Below, piece after piece: positions 29,601 through 38,647 of a stretch of DNA of 64,000 nucleotides (position 1 is the stretch's first letter; every line of letters starts with the position of its first letter). A model generated the notes under the pieces. It ran no database searches. It saw only the letters and a list, made by a program, of their open reading frames with translations, and was not told the origin of the DNA. Source of the DNA: Bacteroides sp. (GTDB taxonomy: Bacteria; Bacteroidota; Bacteroidia; Bacteroidales; Muribaculaceae); assembly GCA_014802015.1 (NCBI GenBank), contig JAAVDB010000011.1, forward strand, positions 16,159 through 80,158, in the 5' to 3' direction. The translations under genes were made by a program, and so were the position numbers.

Positions 29601-30007
29601 GCACCAACCTCCAGATCATCAAGCCCCTCGTAAGCGTCAACACCGCTACCGGCCTGTCTGTCACTCAGTCAGCTACAGTACAGACTGTTGAACTTGCTGA
29701 AGGCATGACATTCACCGACTGCTACGGCAATACCTTCGGTGAGGACAGCCCGTACTACGGCTACTATGACATCACCGATGTTAAGTGGCTCAACGACATG
29801 ACTGTCATCGAGGCCGACGGTAGCGAACGTACTCTCGACGAACTCAACCTCAAGGCTATGGTTGACGAAGCTACCGGCACACTTACCTTCACCGGTAACG
29901 GTATCGCCCAGAACAAGGCTCAGACTCTTGTTATCCCCGTAGAGGTAACTCACAAGTGGGGTGTGCTCAAGAGCACTATCAATGTTACAATACAACCTAA
30001 ACTTTAA
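26669..30007 (+). CDS. Large surface lipoprotein with N-terminal Ala-rich coiled coil (1112 aa)
   Basis: Lipobox LTGCKDYDSDID; ~350 aa of Ala/Gln/Leu heptad-like sequence followed by a large beta-rich region. Confidence 0.75.
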   Translation: MKKTFLKASFFSLMLGALPVVTLTGCKDYDSDIDSLTQRDDTLQKEINDKLAQQSEALGNQLSALETALSDLDAEAARAAAAAKTAADNAQATADQAEANAQAANAKALAAEAAAAQAKADAVKEAIEQVKALQTTVDGQIQALEQKYGQDYTELAAAVAKAATSEDLNKAVGQLQDAISASTLTQADIENMLSEQLSQINENTTKISAISGSIDGINTEINTLKSDLSGNSKAIADEAARINTIVNTTIPGIESNITALDTKFTQDIESLNNFKTSAETQLSALNTFQSTYESLLQNLKGIDFADIQTRLSSAETKLTDALEKIGNNASEITSINGLITELQNKDTQIDSELTAINNSIQSAQGDITKISGALSTLSSSLSKRLTSVTLVPTLYVQGIPTIEFYSASFKPLGALNAATGIYAPAAANAQEKMITNNDTEIRYRLSPAGVGLSDIGEVTFVQQTAASRAAETPVIKVVSYDKEDDGVLVVTATKDTNVTTGSINEAPGGKIYTVALKVPVAPKNYFSWTDENGNKVTEDAADAVVYSEYCRLAESSFTPEIAQAGTSPVDHFWDATTIWDTNDIVDPVDEMSFVSEGYNLLDLVAGCMKEGTNHTIMSATQLKSFGFTFEFSIPKQAYELDGVNQQEFAKIESDSLLVPTQPANLTSASRVGKTPIVSVAMKYGNDVIDQRFFKIEYTIDAEEKDYEIDVFSKELSCEDIVSNVTWTVFMDSVVNKLPFEMNKDEFLANYTTAGADGVTVNADATAANYITWTVEAWETGNLGGKDKKLQKVLTYTSTTGFPEITVTLNGTIEWPETLPSLGSTSVSYWNDGVMRLLPEAMEEGNPDGKTATYNTNILIGRFAPYLKDLSTCAQWDIRIKEAPTGFTVGGDNDYSVIIGTETAASIWHDADDHDPMSLGDADAKGALKEVFFYIDNNPAGIKLVEDEATVSLGWYIYLNGTQEDGEGNKYYNEYVLNSTNLQIIKPLVSVNTATGLSVTQSATVQTVELAEGMTFTDCYGNTFGEDSPYYGYYDITDVKWLNDMTVIEADGSERTLDELNLKAMVDEATGTLTFTGNGIAQNKAQTLVIPVEVTHKWGVLKSTINVTIQPKL

Positions 30008-30062
30008 TAAATACTCCACCATCAAAAACAGGTAGATACTACTTGACAGATGACAACCGAGG

Positions 30063-30103
30063 TGCCCCGGACGCAGCGAATGCGACCGGGGCATCTACTT
30101 TTT
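30063..30103 (+). terminator. Intrinsic terminator
   Basis: TGCCCCGG...CCGGGGCA with inner CGCA/TGCG, then ATCTACTTTTT. Confidence 0.75.
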
Positions 30104-30177
30104 CTATGCCTGAAAGCCTATAGATTTCACTGCCGGATGCGTCTATAATTACAGTAATCCTAAATCACATTATTATC

Positions 30178-32004
30178 ATGAAAAAAGACCGTTCCAAACT
30201 AAAATGGCCTCTGACACTCCTTCTGACATTGTTACTGACCGCTCTCGCCTCTTGCTCCGATACAACCGAGGATCTGCTTCAGCAACCCGAGCCGGAGCCG
30301 GAGTCACCTGCTGCGCAAATCACCGTTACAGCATCAGATAATGTCACGCTGACACGACGGGAGTCACGCGATGTCACCATCACATTCGGCGGGACGGGAT
30401 ATGAAACACTGCAGTGGACGTGCACTTCCGTCGATCCGGCCATCGCGACAGCCACGCGCAAGAATGATAACACAGTGTCCATAACAGGCGTGACTGCCGG
30501 CAAGACTACCGTTACAATCGAAGCGACAGCCGGCGAAGCCACTGCCACAGCTGAAATCGCAGTGACTGTCGAGCAGGGCACCGTGAGAATCCTTGCCATC
30601 GGCAACAGTTTCTCGCAGGATGCCGTCGAACAATATCTCTATGATCTGGCTAAAGCAAGTAATATCGATGTGGTCATCGGCAACCTATATATCGGAGGAT
30701 GCGATCTTGATAAGCATCTGGCCAATCTTCAGAGCAACGCAGGGGCCTACGAATACCGTAAGGTTGTAGACGGCGAGAAGAAAAACCGCACCGGTGTGAG
30801 CTGTGGCGAGGCTTTAGGCGATGAGCCGTGGGACTATATCAGCCTGCAGCAGGCAAGCGGCAAGTCCGGCCGATACGAGACTTACACATCTCTGCCTCAG
30901 ATCATAGACCTGATCTCGACAAAAGTTCCGGACGCGACAATGATATGGCACCAGACCTGGGCATACGCTGCAAGCTCCAATCATGAGAGTTTCCCGGCCT
31001 ACGGCAACAATCAAAAGACGATGTACGACGCGATCGTCTCATCAGCACGTCGCGCCATGACTGACAACAGCGCCCTGAAGATAATGGTCCCCTCCGGGAC
31101 GGCAATCCAGAATGCCCGCACTGCATACGTAGGCGATGTGTTCAACCGCGACGGTTATCACCTCGAAGTCACCTACGGACGCTACACGGCTGCATGTACA
31201 TGGTTTGAGGCTATCTTCGGTATCGATGTCACCACCACAGACTATGCACCGGCAACCGTGTCGGACGAGATGGCCGCAATAGCGCGCCTCGCTGCTCACC
31301 GCGCTGTCTCTGCACCCGATCGCGTGACCGAACTGACCGAATACTCACGTCCTGCGGTTAAGGAGGGTGATCTCACCGCTCCCGTATATGTCGACTTCGG
31401 CCCCAACACTCTCTCGGCCTCTCCGTGGAACAACTTTACATCCTACGAACCGTCAGACGCGCAGGTGTGGCTAAAGGACAGCGAGGGTAATTTTGTCAGC
31501 ACTGGCATCAGCATCCTCGGTGGATTTACCGGATCATATCTCGGCGTCAGCGGTGAGGACAAGCACTCGGCCATCACGGCATCGGGCACCGAATTTCCCA
31601 TTACCGCATGGAAGGACGGCCTTATCGCAGCAGGCAGCAAAGGAGCGGGCAATACAGCTCCGGGACGCCTTGCCGTAACGTCACTCAATCCGTCAATGAG
31701 ATACGACTTAACACTGATGGCCGTTCGCTATAACGGCAGCCGGGATGCCAGAATCACATCCTACAGAGTGGTCGGAAAAACGACCTCAGAGGATAAGCAA
31801 ATCAAGCAGGGCCTTAAAATCGCCTCTTCGGGCAACGGTGTCTACCCATCGTTTGACAAGGTGCCGTTTGAAGAATATGCCGTGACTTTCAGCGCAGTCG
31901 AGCCCGCCGCCGACGGCACAATCACTATCGAAGTGACCGGCATCGACACCGGCACAGCTGCCGAGGGCCACCTAAATGCATTGGTTATCTCTCCGTCAAA
32001 ATAA
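30178..32004 (+). CDS. Lipoprotein with Ig-like (BIg2-type) domain plus DUF4886/SGNH-like hydrolase domain
   Basis: Lipobox ALASCSD; VSITGVTAGKTTVTIEAT Ig-like repeat; RILAIGNSFSQDAVEQYLYDLAKA and GDVFNRDGYHLEVTYGRYTAAC. Confidence 0.75.
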   Translation: MKKDRSKLKWPLTLLLTLLLTALASCSDTTEDLLQQPEPEPESPAAQITVTASDNVTLTRRESRDVTITFGGTGYETLQWTCTSVDPAIATATRKNDNTVSITGVTAGKTTVTIEATAGEATATAEIAVTVEQGTVRILAIGNSFSQDAVEQYLYDLAKASNIDVVIGNLYIGGCDLDKHLANLQSNAGAYEYRKVVDGEKKNRTGVSCGEALGDEPWDYISLQQASGKSGRYETYTSLPQIIDLISTKVPDATMIWHQTWAYAASSNHESFPAYGNNQKTMYDAIVSSARRAMTDNSALKIMVPSGTAIQNARTAYVGDVFNRDGYHLEVTYGRYTAACTWFEAIFGIDVTTTDYAPATVSDEMAAIARLAAHRAVSAPDRVTELTEYSRPAVKEGDLTAPVYVDFGPNTLSASPWNNFTSYEPSDAQVWLKDSEGNFVSTGISILGGFTGSYLGVSGEDKHSAITASGTEFPITAWKDGLIAAGSKGAGNTAPGRLAVTSLNPSMRYDLTLMAVRYNGSRDARITSYRVVGKTTSEDKQIKQGLKIASSGNGVYPSFDKVPFEEYAVTFSAVEPAADGTITIEVTGIDTGTAAEGHLNALVISPSK

Positions 32005-32029
32005 GATAAATTACACATACATTAATATA

Positions 32030-32071
32030 TAACGAGAGGTGGATCGCAACTACGCGGTTCACCTCTCGTTA
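32030..32071. terminator. Bidirectional terminator hairpin
   Basis: TAACGAGAGGTG...CACCTCTCGTTA 12-bp stem between convergent genes. Confidence 0.75.
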
Positions 32072-32113
32072 TACTTGAATTGATGATATATGTATTTTAT
32101 TACGGGCCCGGGA

Positions 32114-32815
32114 TTACTGGAGCGTGCCGTTATTGGCGGCATCGATCATCTGCTGGTTGGCTGTGATATAGATCTCGACGCGACGGTTCTGGGCACGGCC
32201 CTCGGGTGTAGCGTTGGATGCGATGTAGTCCTGCATGGGGAGACCTTCGGCCGAAAGACGTGTGCCTGACACTCCGCTGTTGAGGAGGTAATTGCGCACT
32301 GCATCGGCACGGCCGGTGGCTACGCGCTCGTTGACCTGAAGTGAGCCGGTATCATCGGTGAAACCGTAGATCTGCACGTTGGTGTCGGGATTCTGAATGA
32401 GCGATGCGGCAAACTTGGTGAGGTCAGTCTTGGCATTGGCGCTGAGTGTGGTGCCGTTGGTGGGGAAGAGGATTCCGCCGTTGAATGTCACCTTGATGGC
32501 CTGAAGACCGTTGGCATCTGTTGTCTGCTCGATCTGAGCCTGCTTGGCGAGTTCGGCCTCAAGTTCAGCCTGCTGCTTGTCCATCTTCTTACCGATGAGC
32601 ACACCGGCACCTGTACCGACGGCCGCACCGATAGCCGCGCCGATAGCCGCACCCTTGCCGCCACCGATGAGTGCACCGATACCTGCGCCTACGCCGGCAC
32701 CGCCGCCTCCGCCGATAAGGGCACCCTTACCTGTATTTGTCATTGACGAGCATCCTGTCATGCCGAGCACACACACGGCGAGCACCGGGAGACCTATAAC
32801 CTTTAGAAGTTTCAT
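32114..32815 (-). CDS. OmpA-family lipoprotein with glycine-zipper region
   Basis: Lipobox GMTGCSS; Gly/Ala zipper; C-terminal IYGFTDDTGSLQVNERVATGRADAVRNYLLNSGV and NRRVEIYI. Confidence 0.88.
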   Translation of the reverse strand: MKLLKVIGLPVLAVCVLGMTGCSSMTNTGKGALIGGGGGAGVGAGIGALIGGGKGAAIGAAIGAAVGTGAGVLIGKKMDKQQAELEAELAKQAQIEQTTDANGLQAIKVTFNGGILFPTNGTTLSANAKTDLTKFAASLIQNPDTNVQIYGFTDDTGSLQVNERVATGRADAVRNYLLNSGVSGTRLSAEGLPMQDYIASNATPEGRAQNRRVEIYITANQQMIDAANNGTLQ

Positions 32816-32881
32816 CTCTTTTTTTAGTCTTTTAAGTTAATTCTGTTAATTTTTCAAAGTGCAAATATAGGAATTATTTTT

Positions 32882-33037
32882 TTAAAATCCCATATTCAGC
32901 AACGGAGTGGCGAATGCGGCCACATCGGTATCGCCAAGCAGGTCGGCCACTGAGAGCCATACCAACAGCAATACAATCAATACTATAGCTCCGATAACGA
33001 GCCATGTCGATACTCCCTTTGATTCCTTTCTACTCAT
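32882..33037 (-). CDS. 51-aa single-pass membrane protein
   Basis: MSRKESKGVSTWLVIGAIVLIVLLLVWLSVADLLGDTDVAAFATPLLNMGF*, read directly; below track size cutoff. Confidence 0.5.
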   Translation of the reverse strand: MSRKESKGVSTWLVIGAIVLIVLLLVWLSVADLLGDTDVAAFATPLLNMGF

Positions 33038-33188
33038 AGTACAATAGTTGTTATTCAGTTATTATATATATGAAAACATCTGAAAGTGGATAATTGTTAG
33101 AGGAATTTTTGTTAATTTTGCGAATAAAGTTATCAAAAGTGTCTCGGCCGACGCCGAAACCTCTGATTTTTAACATATAAATCCTCAG

Positions 33189-33788
33189 ATGGGAGAATAC
33201 AACCGAATGCAGATAATCAAGCGCCGATTCTTCGCCATGCGCAACGGCATCATAGCCGACACCCTGCGCAAAGCGGGGCTCGACTACCGTATGGTGTTCG
33301 GTCTTAATCTGCCTCAGATCACCGAGATCGCAGCCGACCAGCCCAAGGAGGCCGCTCTGGCCGAGGAGTTGTGGGCCGACCGCCGCACGCGCGAGAGCCT
33401 GCTGCTCGCACCGATGCTCTATCCGTCCGACGCGATGGATGCCGCCACGGCATTGCGATGGATGAATGAGGTCACGACCACCGAAGTGGCCGACGTGCTG
33501 TGCCTGCGACTGTTGCGCTACGTCAACGGTGCGTCCGACCTGGCCACGTCAGCCATGACTTCTGACAGTCCGATGGTGAGATATACCGCTCTGAGGCTCA
33601 TGCTCAATCTGCTGAACTTATCGGCCACTCCGGCCGGACAGAAGGCAGGACTGCCTGACACAGTCACGCTGGCCCGCGCATACCGCCCCTTTGCCGAGGC
33701 CGAACAGGCTGCGGAAGAACCGGTGACACGCACCGTGGCCCGACAATTGGCCGAAGAAATCGCATTCCTGCTCGAAGATGACGAGTAA
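33189..33788 (+). CDS. Hypothetical helical protein
   Basis: Complete ORF with Bacteroidetes promoter-like TTGTTAATTTTGCG upstream; helix-rich. Confidence 0.55.
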   Translation: MGEYNRMQIIKRRFFAMRNGIIADTLRKAGLDYRMVFGLNLPQITEIAADQPKEAALAEELWADRRTRESLLLAPMLYPSDAMDAATALRWMNEVTTTEVADVLCLRLLRYVNGASDLATSAMTSDSPMVRYTALRLMLNLLNLSATPAGQKAGLPDTVTLARAYRPFAEAEQAAEEPVTRTVARQLAEEIAFLLEDDE

Positions 33789-33829
33789 ACGGCATATCCG
33801 GATAATTATCAATACATTCAATACACATT

Positions 33830-35479
33830 ATGTTTAAGAATCAACCTGCGGGTCTCTATGTGCTGGCGCTGGCCAATACGGGCGAACGTTTCGGCTACTA
33901 TACGATGCTCGCAATCTTCCTGTTGTTCCTTCAGGCCAAGTTCGGACTCGACTCGGCCGTGTCGGGACAGATCTATGCCGGATTTCTGGCTCTCGTCTAT
34001 TTCATGCCGCTCGTAGGCGGCTGGGTTGCCGACAAGTGGAGTTTCTCAAAGTGCGTTGTGTCGGGCATCTTCGTCATGCTTGCGGGCTATGCCATCATGT
34101 CCATTCCTACAGCCATACGTTCGGACTCGTCGCTGGTCATACTGTGTGCCGCACTTCTCCTCATAGCCGCAGGCACAGGCCTGTTCAAGGGCAATCTGCA
34201 AGTGATGGTAGGCGACCTGTATAACGAAGCCCGCTACAGCGGACAGCGTGACGCCGCATTCTCAATCTTCTATATGGCTATCAACATCGGCTCGATGTTC
34301 GCGCCGATGGCTGCGACCGAGATGTGCAACATAGCCCTTAATGCAGCCGACCTCACATACGTATCCGCCCTCCCGGCGCTCTGTAACGGTTATCTGAGCG
34401 GCGCTGAGAACGGTGCCGAAATCGTGCAACTGGCCGCCGAGAACGGCATGACCGTTGGCAGCGACATCGCCTCGTGGGCGGCGGGTTACATCACCACACT
34501 GTCCACCGGCTACAGCTATGCCTTCGGACTGGCATGCATATCGCTGGTGGTAAGTTTCCTCATCTTCTCACTCGGCCGCCGCACATACGCACATATTATA
34601 AAGGACAGCAACAAGAAGAATCCCGAGGCCAAGGCTCAGACCGAGGATGGCCCTGAACTCACGCCTGCCGAGACCCGTCAGCGCATCACAGCACTGCTGC
34701 TCGTGTTTGCCGTGGTAATCTTCTTCTGGATGGTGTTCCAGCAGAGCGGCGCCACACTCACCGAGTTTGCCAAGAACTGCACATCGTCCGAGGCCTCCGG
34801 CTGGACCCGTATCGGATTCAACATCTGGGCACTCATGCTCGTGGTAGCCGTAGTGTACGCATGGTTCAGCTTAGTGCAGAGCAAGGGTCGCACCACTAAA
34901 ATCATTTCGGCTGTCATATTCATAGCCGCCATCTGCGGCATCGGTTACTGTTATCATATCACACCTGCCGTTGTCACCGGTCTGCAACCTCAGATATTCC
35001 AGCAGTTCAATCCGTTCTATGTAGTAGCGCTCACCCCCGTGTCACTCGCATTCTTCGGCTGGCTGGCCCGCAAGGGTAAAGAGCCCTCGGCTCCGCGCAA
35101 GATCGGTTACGGCATGGTTATGGCCGCAGTAGCATACGGTGTTATGCTCTTAGGTTCGCTGTCAATCAGCGGCACATCGGGTGCCGTGTCACCCAACTGG
35201 CTCATCGGTACATATTTCCTGCTCACGATCGCCGAGCTGCTCCTGTCGCCGATAGGCATATCGTTTGTCAGCAAGGTCGCACCTCCCAAACTCAAAGGCT
35301 CGATGATGGGCGGATGGTTTGCCGCGACAGCCATCGGCAACTATCTCGTATCCATCCCCATGCTGCTGTGGGGCAAGATACCGGTATATATGCTGTGGGG
35401 CGTTCTGGCACTGATATGTCTCCTGTCGGGAGCATTCATATTTTCGATAATGAAACGTCTCGAAAAGGTGTCGGAATAA
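33830..35479 (+). CDS. POT/PTR-family peptide MFS transporter
   Basis: NTGERFGYYTMLAIFLLFLQ, GLFKGNLQVMVGDLY, ELLLSPIGISFVSKVAPPKLKGSMMG. Confidence 0.9.
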   Translation: MFKNQPAGLYVLALANTGERFGYYTMLAIFLLFLQAKFGLDSAVSGQIYAGFLALVYFMPLVGGWVADKWSFSKCVVSGIFVMLAGYAIMSIPTAIRSDSSLVILCAALLLIAAGTGLFKGNLQVMVGDLYNEARYSGQRDAAFSIFYMAINIGSMFAPMAATEMCNIALNAADLTYVSALPALCNGYLSGAENGAEIVQLAAENGMTVGSDIASWAAGYITTLSTGYSYAFGLACISLVVSFLIFSLGRRTYAHIIKDSNKKNPEAKAQTEDGPELTPAETRQRITALLLVFAVVIFFWMVFQQSGATLTEFAKNCTSSEASGWTRIGFNIWALMLVVAVVYAWFSLVQSKGRTTKIISAVIFIAAICGIGYCYHITPAVVTGLQPQIFQQFNPFYVVALTPVSLAFFGWLARKGKEPSAPRKIGYGMVMAAVAYGVMLLGSLSISGTSGAVSPNWLIGTYFLLTIAELLLSPIGISFVSKVAPPKLKGSMMGGWFAATAIGNYLVSIPMLLWGKIPVYMLWGVLALICLLSGAFIFSIMKRLEKVSE

Positions 35480-35597
35480 CCGATTATCAACCTACCAGAC
35501 ATCCGGAAAGTGTTGCAAAACACCTCCCGGATGTTTTGTATTACGGCTCTTTTATCGTAAATTTGCACACCCTCTAAATCAAATCCATAACAACACT

Positions 35598-37121
35598 ATG
35601 TTCAAAGATCAACCCAAGGGCCTCATACCTGCGGCCTTGAGCAACATGGGCGAACGATTCGGCTACTACATCATGAACGCCGTGCTCGTGCTCTTTCTCT
35701 GCTCCAAATTCGGCTTGTCGGAAGAGACCAGTGCCCTCGTCTACTCGTTCTTCTACGCCGGCATCTATCTACTCAGCCTCGTGGGCGGTGTCATCGCCGA
35801 CCGTACCCGCAATTACAAGGGTACTATCATCAGCGGCCTCATTATTATGACCGCCGGCTATGTGATACTCTCCATCCCCATTCTGTCGACCTCCGACAAC
35901 ATGTCGTGGTTGCTGCCGCTCACATGCTTCGCACTGTTCCTCATCGCTTTCGGTAACGGCCTGTTCAAGGGTAATCTTCAGGCTATCGTAGGTCAGCTCT
36001 ATGACAACCCCACCTACGCCTCCAAGCGCGATTCAGGCTTCCAGATTTTCTACGTATTTATCAATGTAGGCGGCGTGTTCGCACCCCTGATCGCCCCCAT
36101 GCTCCGCAGCTGGTGGCTGGGTGTACACAATCTCACCTACAATGCCAAGCTCCCCGCTCTCTGCCACGAGTACCTGAGCGTCACCGACAATATGTCGATG
36201 GAGAACACCAACAACCTCTATGAGCTCATCACAGCCACCGGCGGCGATGCAGCAGGCGACATCTCGGCATTCTGCACACAGTATCTCGACGTGTTCAACA
36301 CCGGCATCCACTACTCGTTCATCGCGTCGGTTGCAGCAATGCTCATCTCGCTCACCATCTTCCTGGTGTCAAAGAAGGGTCTCCCCACTCCCGTTGCCAA
36401 GGCCAAGGAGCAGGGCGTACAGATCTCGGACGAGGAGCGCCGTGCAATGGCATCTGAGATACGTCAGCGCATGCTCGCCCTCTTCGCAGTGCTCGGTGTC
36501 GTGATCTTCTTCTGGTTCTCATTCCACCAGAACGGCACATCACTCTCACTCTTCGCGCGTGACTTCGTCAAGACCGACTCGATCGCACCCGAGGTGTGGC
36601 AGCTCATCAACCCGTTCTTCGTGATCGTGCTCACCCCTGTGGTGATGTGGTTCTTCAGCGCACTCAAGCGCCGCGGCATCGAGATCTCGACCCCCAAGAA
36701 GATCGGTATCGGCATGGGACTCGCCGGACTGGCATTCCTCTTCCTCGCCATCTTCTCCAACGCCATGCACTATCCTTCGGCCGAGACATTCCGCGCCCTC
36801 CCCGTGGCTGAGTCAAGCAGCATGCTCGCAGGTCCGTGGGTACTCATCCTGCTCTACTTCTTCCTCACCGTGGCCGAGCTCTTTATCTCACCCTTAGGTC
36901 TGTCATTCGTATCAAAAGTAGCCCCCAGCCACATGCAGGGTCTGTGTCAGGGTCTGTGGCTCGGCGCCACCGCACTCGGTAACCTGCTGCTGTGGATCGG
37001 CCCGCTGATGTATAACGCATGGCCATTGTGGCAGTGCTGGACAGTGTTCCTCGTAGTCTGCCTCGTGTCAATGGGTGTGATGTTCGCTATGGTCAACTGG
37101 CTGGAACGCGTCACCAAGTAA
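35598..37121 (+). CDS. POT/PTR-family peptide MFS transporter (second copy)
   Basis: NMGERFGYYIMNAVLVLFL, GLFKGNLQAIVGQLY, ELFISPLGLSFVSKVAPSHMQGLCQG. Confidence 0.9.
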   Translation: MFKDQPKGLIPAALSNMGERFGYYIMNAVLVLFLCSKFGLSEETSALVYSFFYAGIYLLSLVGGVIADRTRNYKGTIISGLIIMTAGYVILSIPILSTSDNMSWLLPLTCFALFLIAFGNGLFKGNLQAIVGQLYDNPTYASKRDSGFQIFYVFINVGGVFAPLIAPMLRSWWLGVHNLTYNAKLPALCHEYLSVTDNMSMENTNNLYELITATGGDAAGDISAFCTQYLDVFNTGIHYSFIASVAAMLISLTIFLVSKKGLPTPVAKAKEQGVQISDEERRAMASEIRQRMLALFAVLGVVIFFWFSFHQNGTSLSLFARDFVKTDSIAPEVWQLINPFFVIVLTPVVMWFFSALKRRGIEISTPKKIGIGMGLAGLAFLFLAIFSNAMHYPSAETFRALPVAESSSMLAGPWVLILLYFFLTVAELFISPLGLSFVSKVAPSHMQGLCQGLWLGATALGNLLLWIGPLMYNAWPLWQCWTVFLVVCLVSMGVMFAMVNWLERVTK

Positions 37122-37136
37122 TCAGACCGATTCCTG

Positions 37137-38042
37137 ATGGGCAGACTTGCAATAGTTACCCAATCATACCGTAAAGATATGCGGGAGTGTGAACTGCTAT
37201 GCGAAAGCATACAGCGGTTCGCACCCCCGCATATTCCACATTATATATTTGTCAACGATGAGGACTATGATCTGTTCCGCGCCAATCCACGACTGAATGG
37301 CAGCGAGATCAGACGCAAAGGCGAAGTGCTGCCGTGGTATATGTTCCGTTTCCCCATGCGCATATTGGGGCATCACTATCATCTCAGCCCGTTCACAATC
37401 CCCGTCAGAGAGTGGATCATTCAACAGATATGCAAATTAGGGGTCTTCGATGTGCTTCCGGATGACATCGACACCGTGATGCACGTCGACTCGGAGTGCG
37501 TGTTTCTGCGTCCGTTTGACGAAGACTCGGTGTCACGCATACGTCCCGACGGCGGTCGCGACTGGGTGCTGTACAAACGCATCTGGGAGGATGAACCGAG
37601 CCATGACGAATATATGAGTGTGGCACGCCGGTTGCTCCCCATCCCGGCTGACAATAAAATAGACGGATACACCTACATGGCGCAACCGACGATAATGGTT
37701 AAGGAGAATGTCCGCGACATGCTCAGACACATCTCGGCCTCATCGCTGTCAGGTGACTGGCGGCTGAAACTGAGCAACACCTATCGTTTCAGCGAATTTT
37801 ACCTGTACTGTCTGTATTCGGAATATGCCCTTAACATGCGCAACCATTATCTGACTGACACCCGGCTGTTGCCTGTCATGCATATAGCCCGGTTCGGTGA
37901 CACGGCCGGACTGGCACACAGCATCCGGGAAAAAATGTCGGAATATCCTTATCTCGGAGTATGTCTCCAGAAAGGCAACCGCAACGAGGCGACATCGCTC
38001 ACCCACGATCAGATACATGACACGGTGACCTCTCTGTTCTGA
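37137..38042 (+). CDS. DUF6492-like putative glycosyltransferase
   Basis: IVTQSYRKDMRECELLCESIQRF and VMHVDSECVFLRPF (DxD-like). Confidence 0.6.
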   Translation: MGRLAIVTQSYRKDMRECELLCESIQRFAPPHIPHYIFVNDEDYDLFRANPRLNGSEIRRKGEVLPWYMFRFPMRILGHHYHLSPFTIPVREWIIQQICKLGVFDVLPDDIDTVMHVDSECVFLRPFDEDSVSRIRPDGGRDWVLYKRIWEDEPSHDEYMSVARRLLPIPADNKIDGYTYMAQPTIMVKENVRDMLRHISASSLSGDWRLKLSNTYRFSEFYLYCLYSEYALNMRNHYLTDTRLLPVMHIARFGDTAGLAHSIREKMSEYPYLGVCLQKGNRNEATSLTHDQIHDTVTSLF

Positions 38043-38050
38043 CTAAGATT

Positions 38051-38575
38051 ATGAAACGCAAATTCTTCCTTATATTATATTACGGATTTGCCACACATCT
38101 GCCTGACTCATATCTGCCTGTGATCGGCAAGATATGCAACCGCATACGCATCTTCTGCTGCCGGCACATATTTCACAAATGCGCCGACATCGACACGATC
38201 AACCGCAACGTGTATTTCGGCAACGGAGCCAGAATCGAGATCGGCGAACATAGCGGCCTGGGTGCAAATTCACACATTACCAACAACATCAAGATAGGGC
38301 GCGATGTGATGATAGCCCCCGAGCTGCACGTCGTGTTCCGCAATCATAATATCAGCGACATCAACGTGCCGATGCGAGTCCAGCCCGAACTGCCCGAGAC
38401 AACCGTCACCATCGAGGATGACGTGTGGATCGGACAACGTGTGATAATTCTGCCCGGGCGCACCATAGCCAAGGGGTCGGTGGTCGGAGCCGGATCAGTC
38501 GTGACGAAGGACTTCCCTCCTTACTCGATCATAGGCGGCAACCCCGCACGGCTGATACGTTCACGTCTTTCCTAA
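38051..38575 (+). CDS. Hexapeptide-repeat (LbH) acyltransferase
   Basis: IEIGEHSGLGANSHITNNIKIGRDVMIAPELHV...VWIGQRVIILPGRTIAKGSVVGAGSVVTKDFPPYSIIGGNPARLIR. Confidence 0.88.
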   Translation: MKRKFFLILYYGFATHLPDSYLPVIGKICNRIRIFCCRHIFHKCADIDTINRNVYFGNGARIEIGEHSGLGANSHITNNIKIGRDVMIAPELHVVFRNHNISDINVPMRVQPELPETTVTIEDDVWIGQRVIILPGRTIAKGSVVGAGSVVTKDFPPYSIIGGNPARLIRSRLS

Positions 38576-38647
38576 ACTTGCACTGTTTCTTGTATATAGT
38601 GTAATTATTGCGTAACTTTGCGCGCCCAATCAATCACATTTTCCACA

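Noticed and set aside
32544-32840. Pro/Ala-rich antisense ORF opposite OmpA glycine zipper
   Set aside because: Low-complexity reverse complement of Gly/Ala codons.
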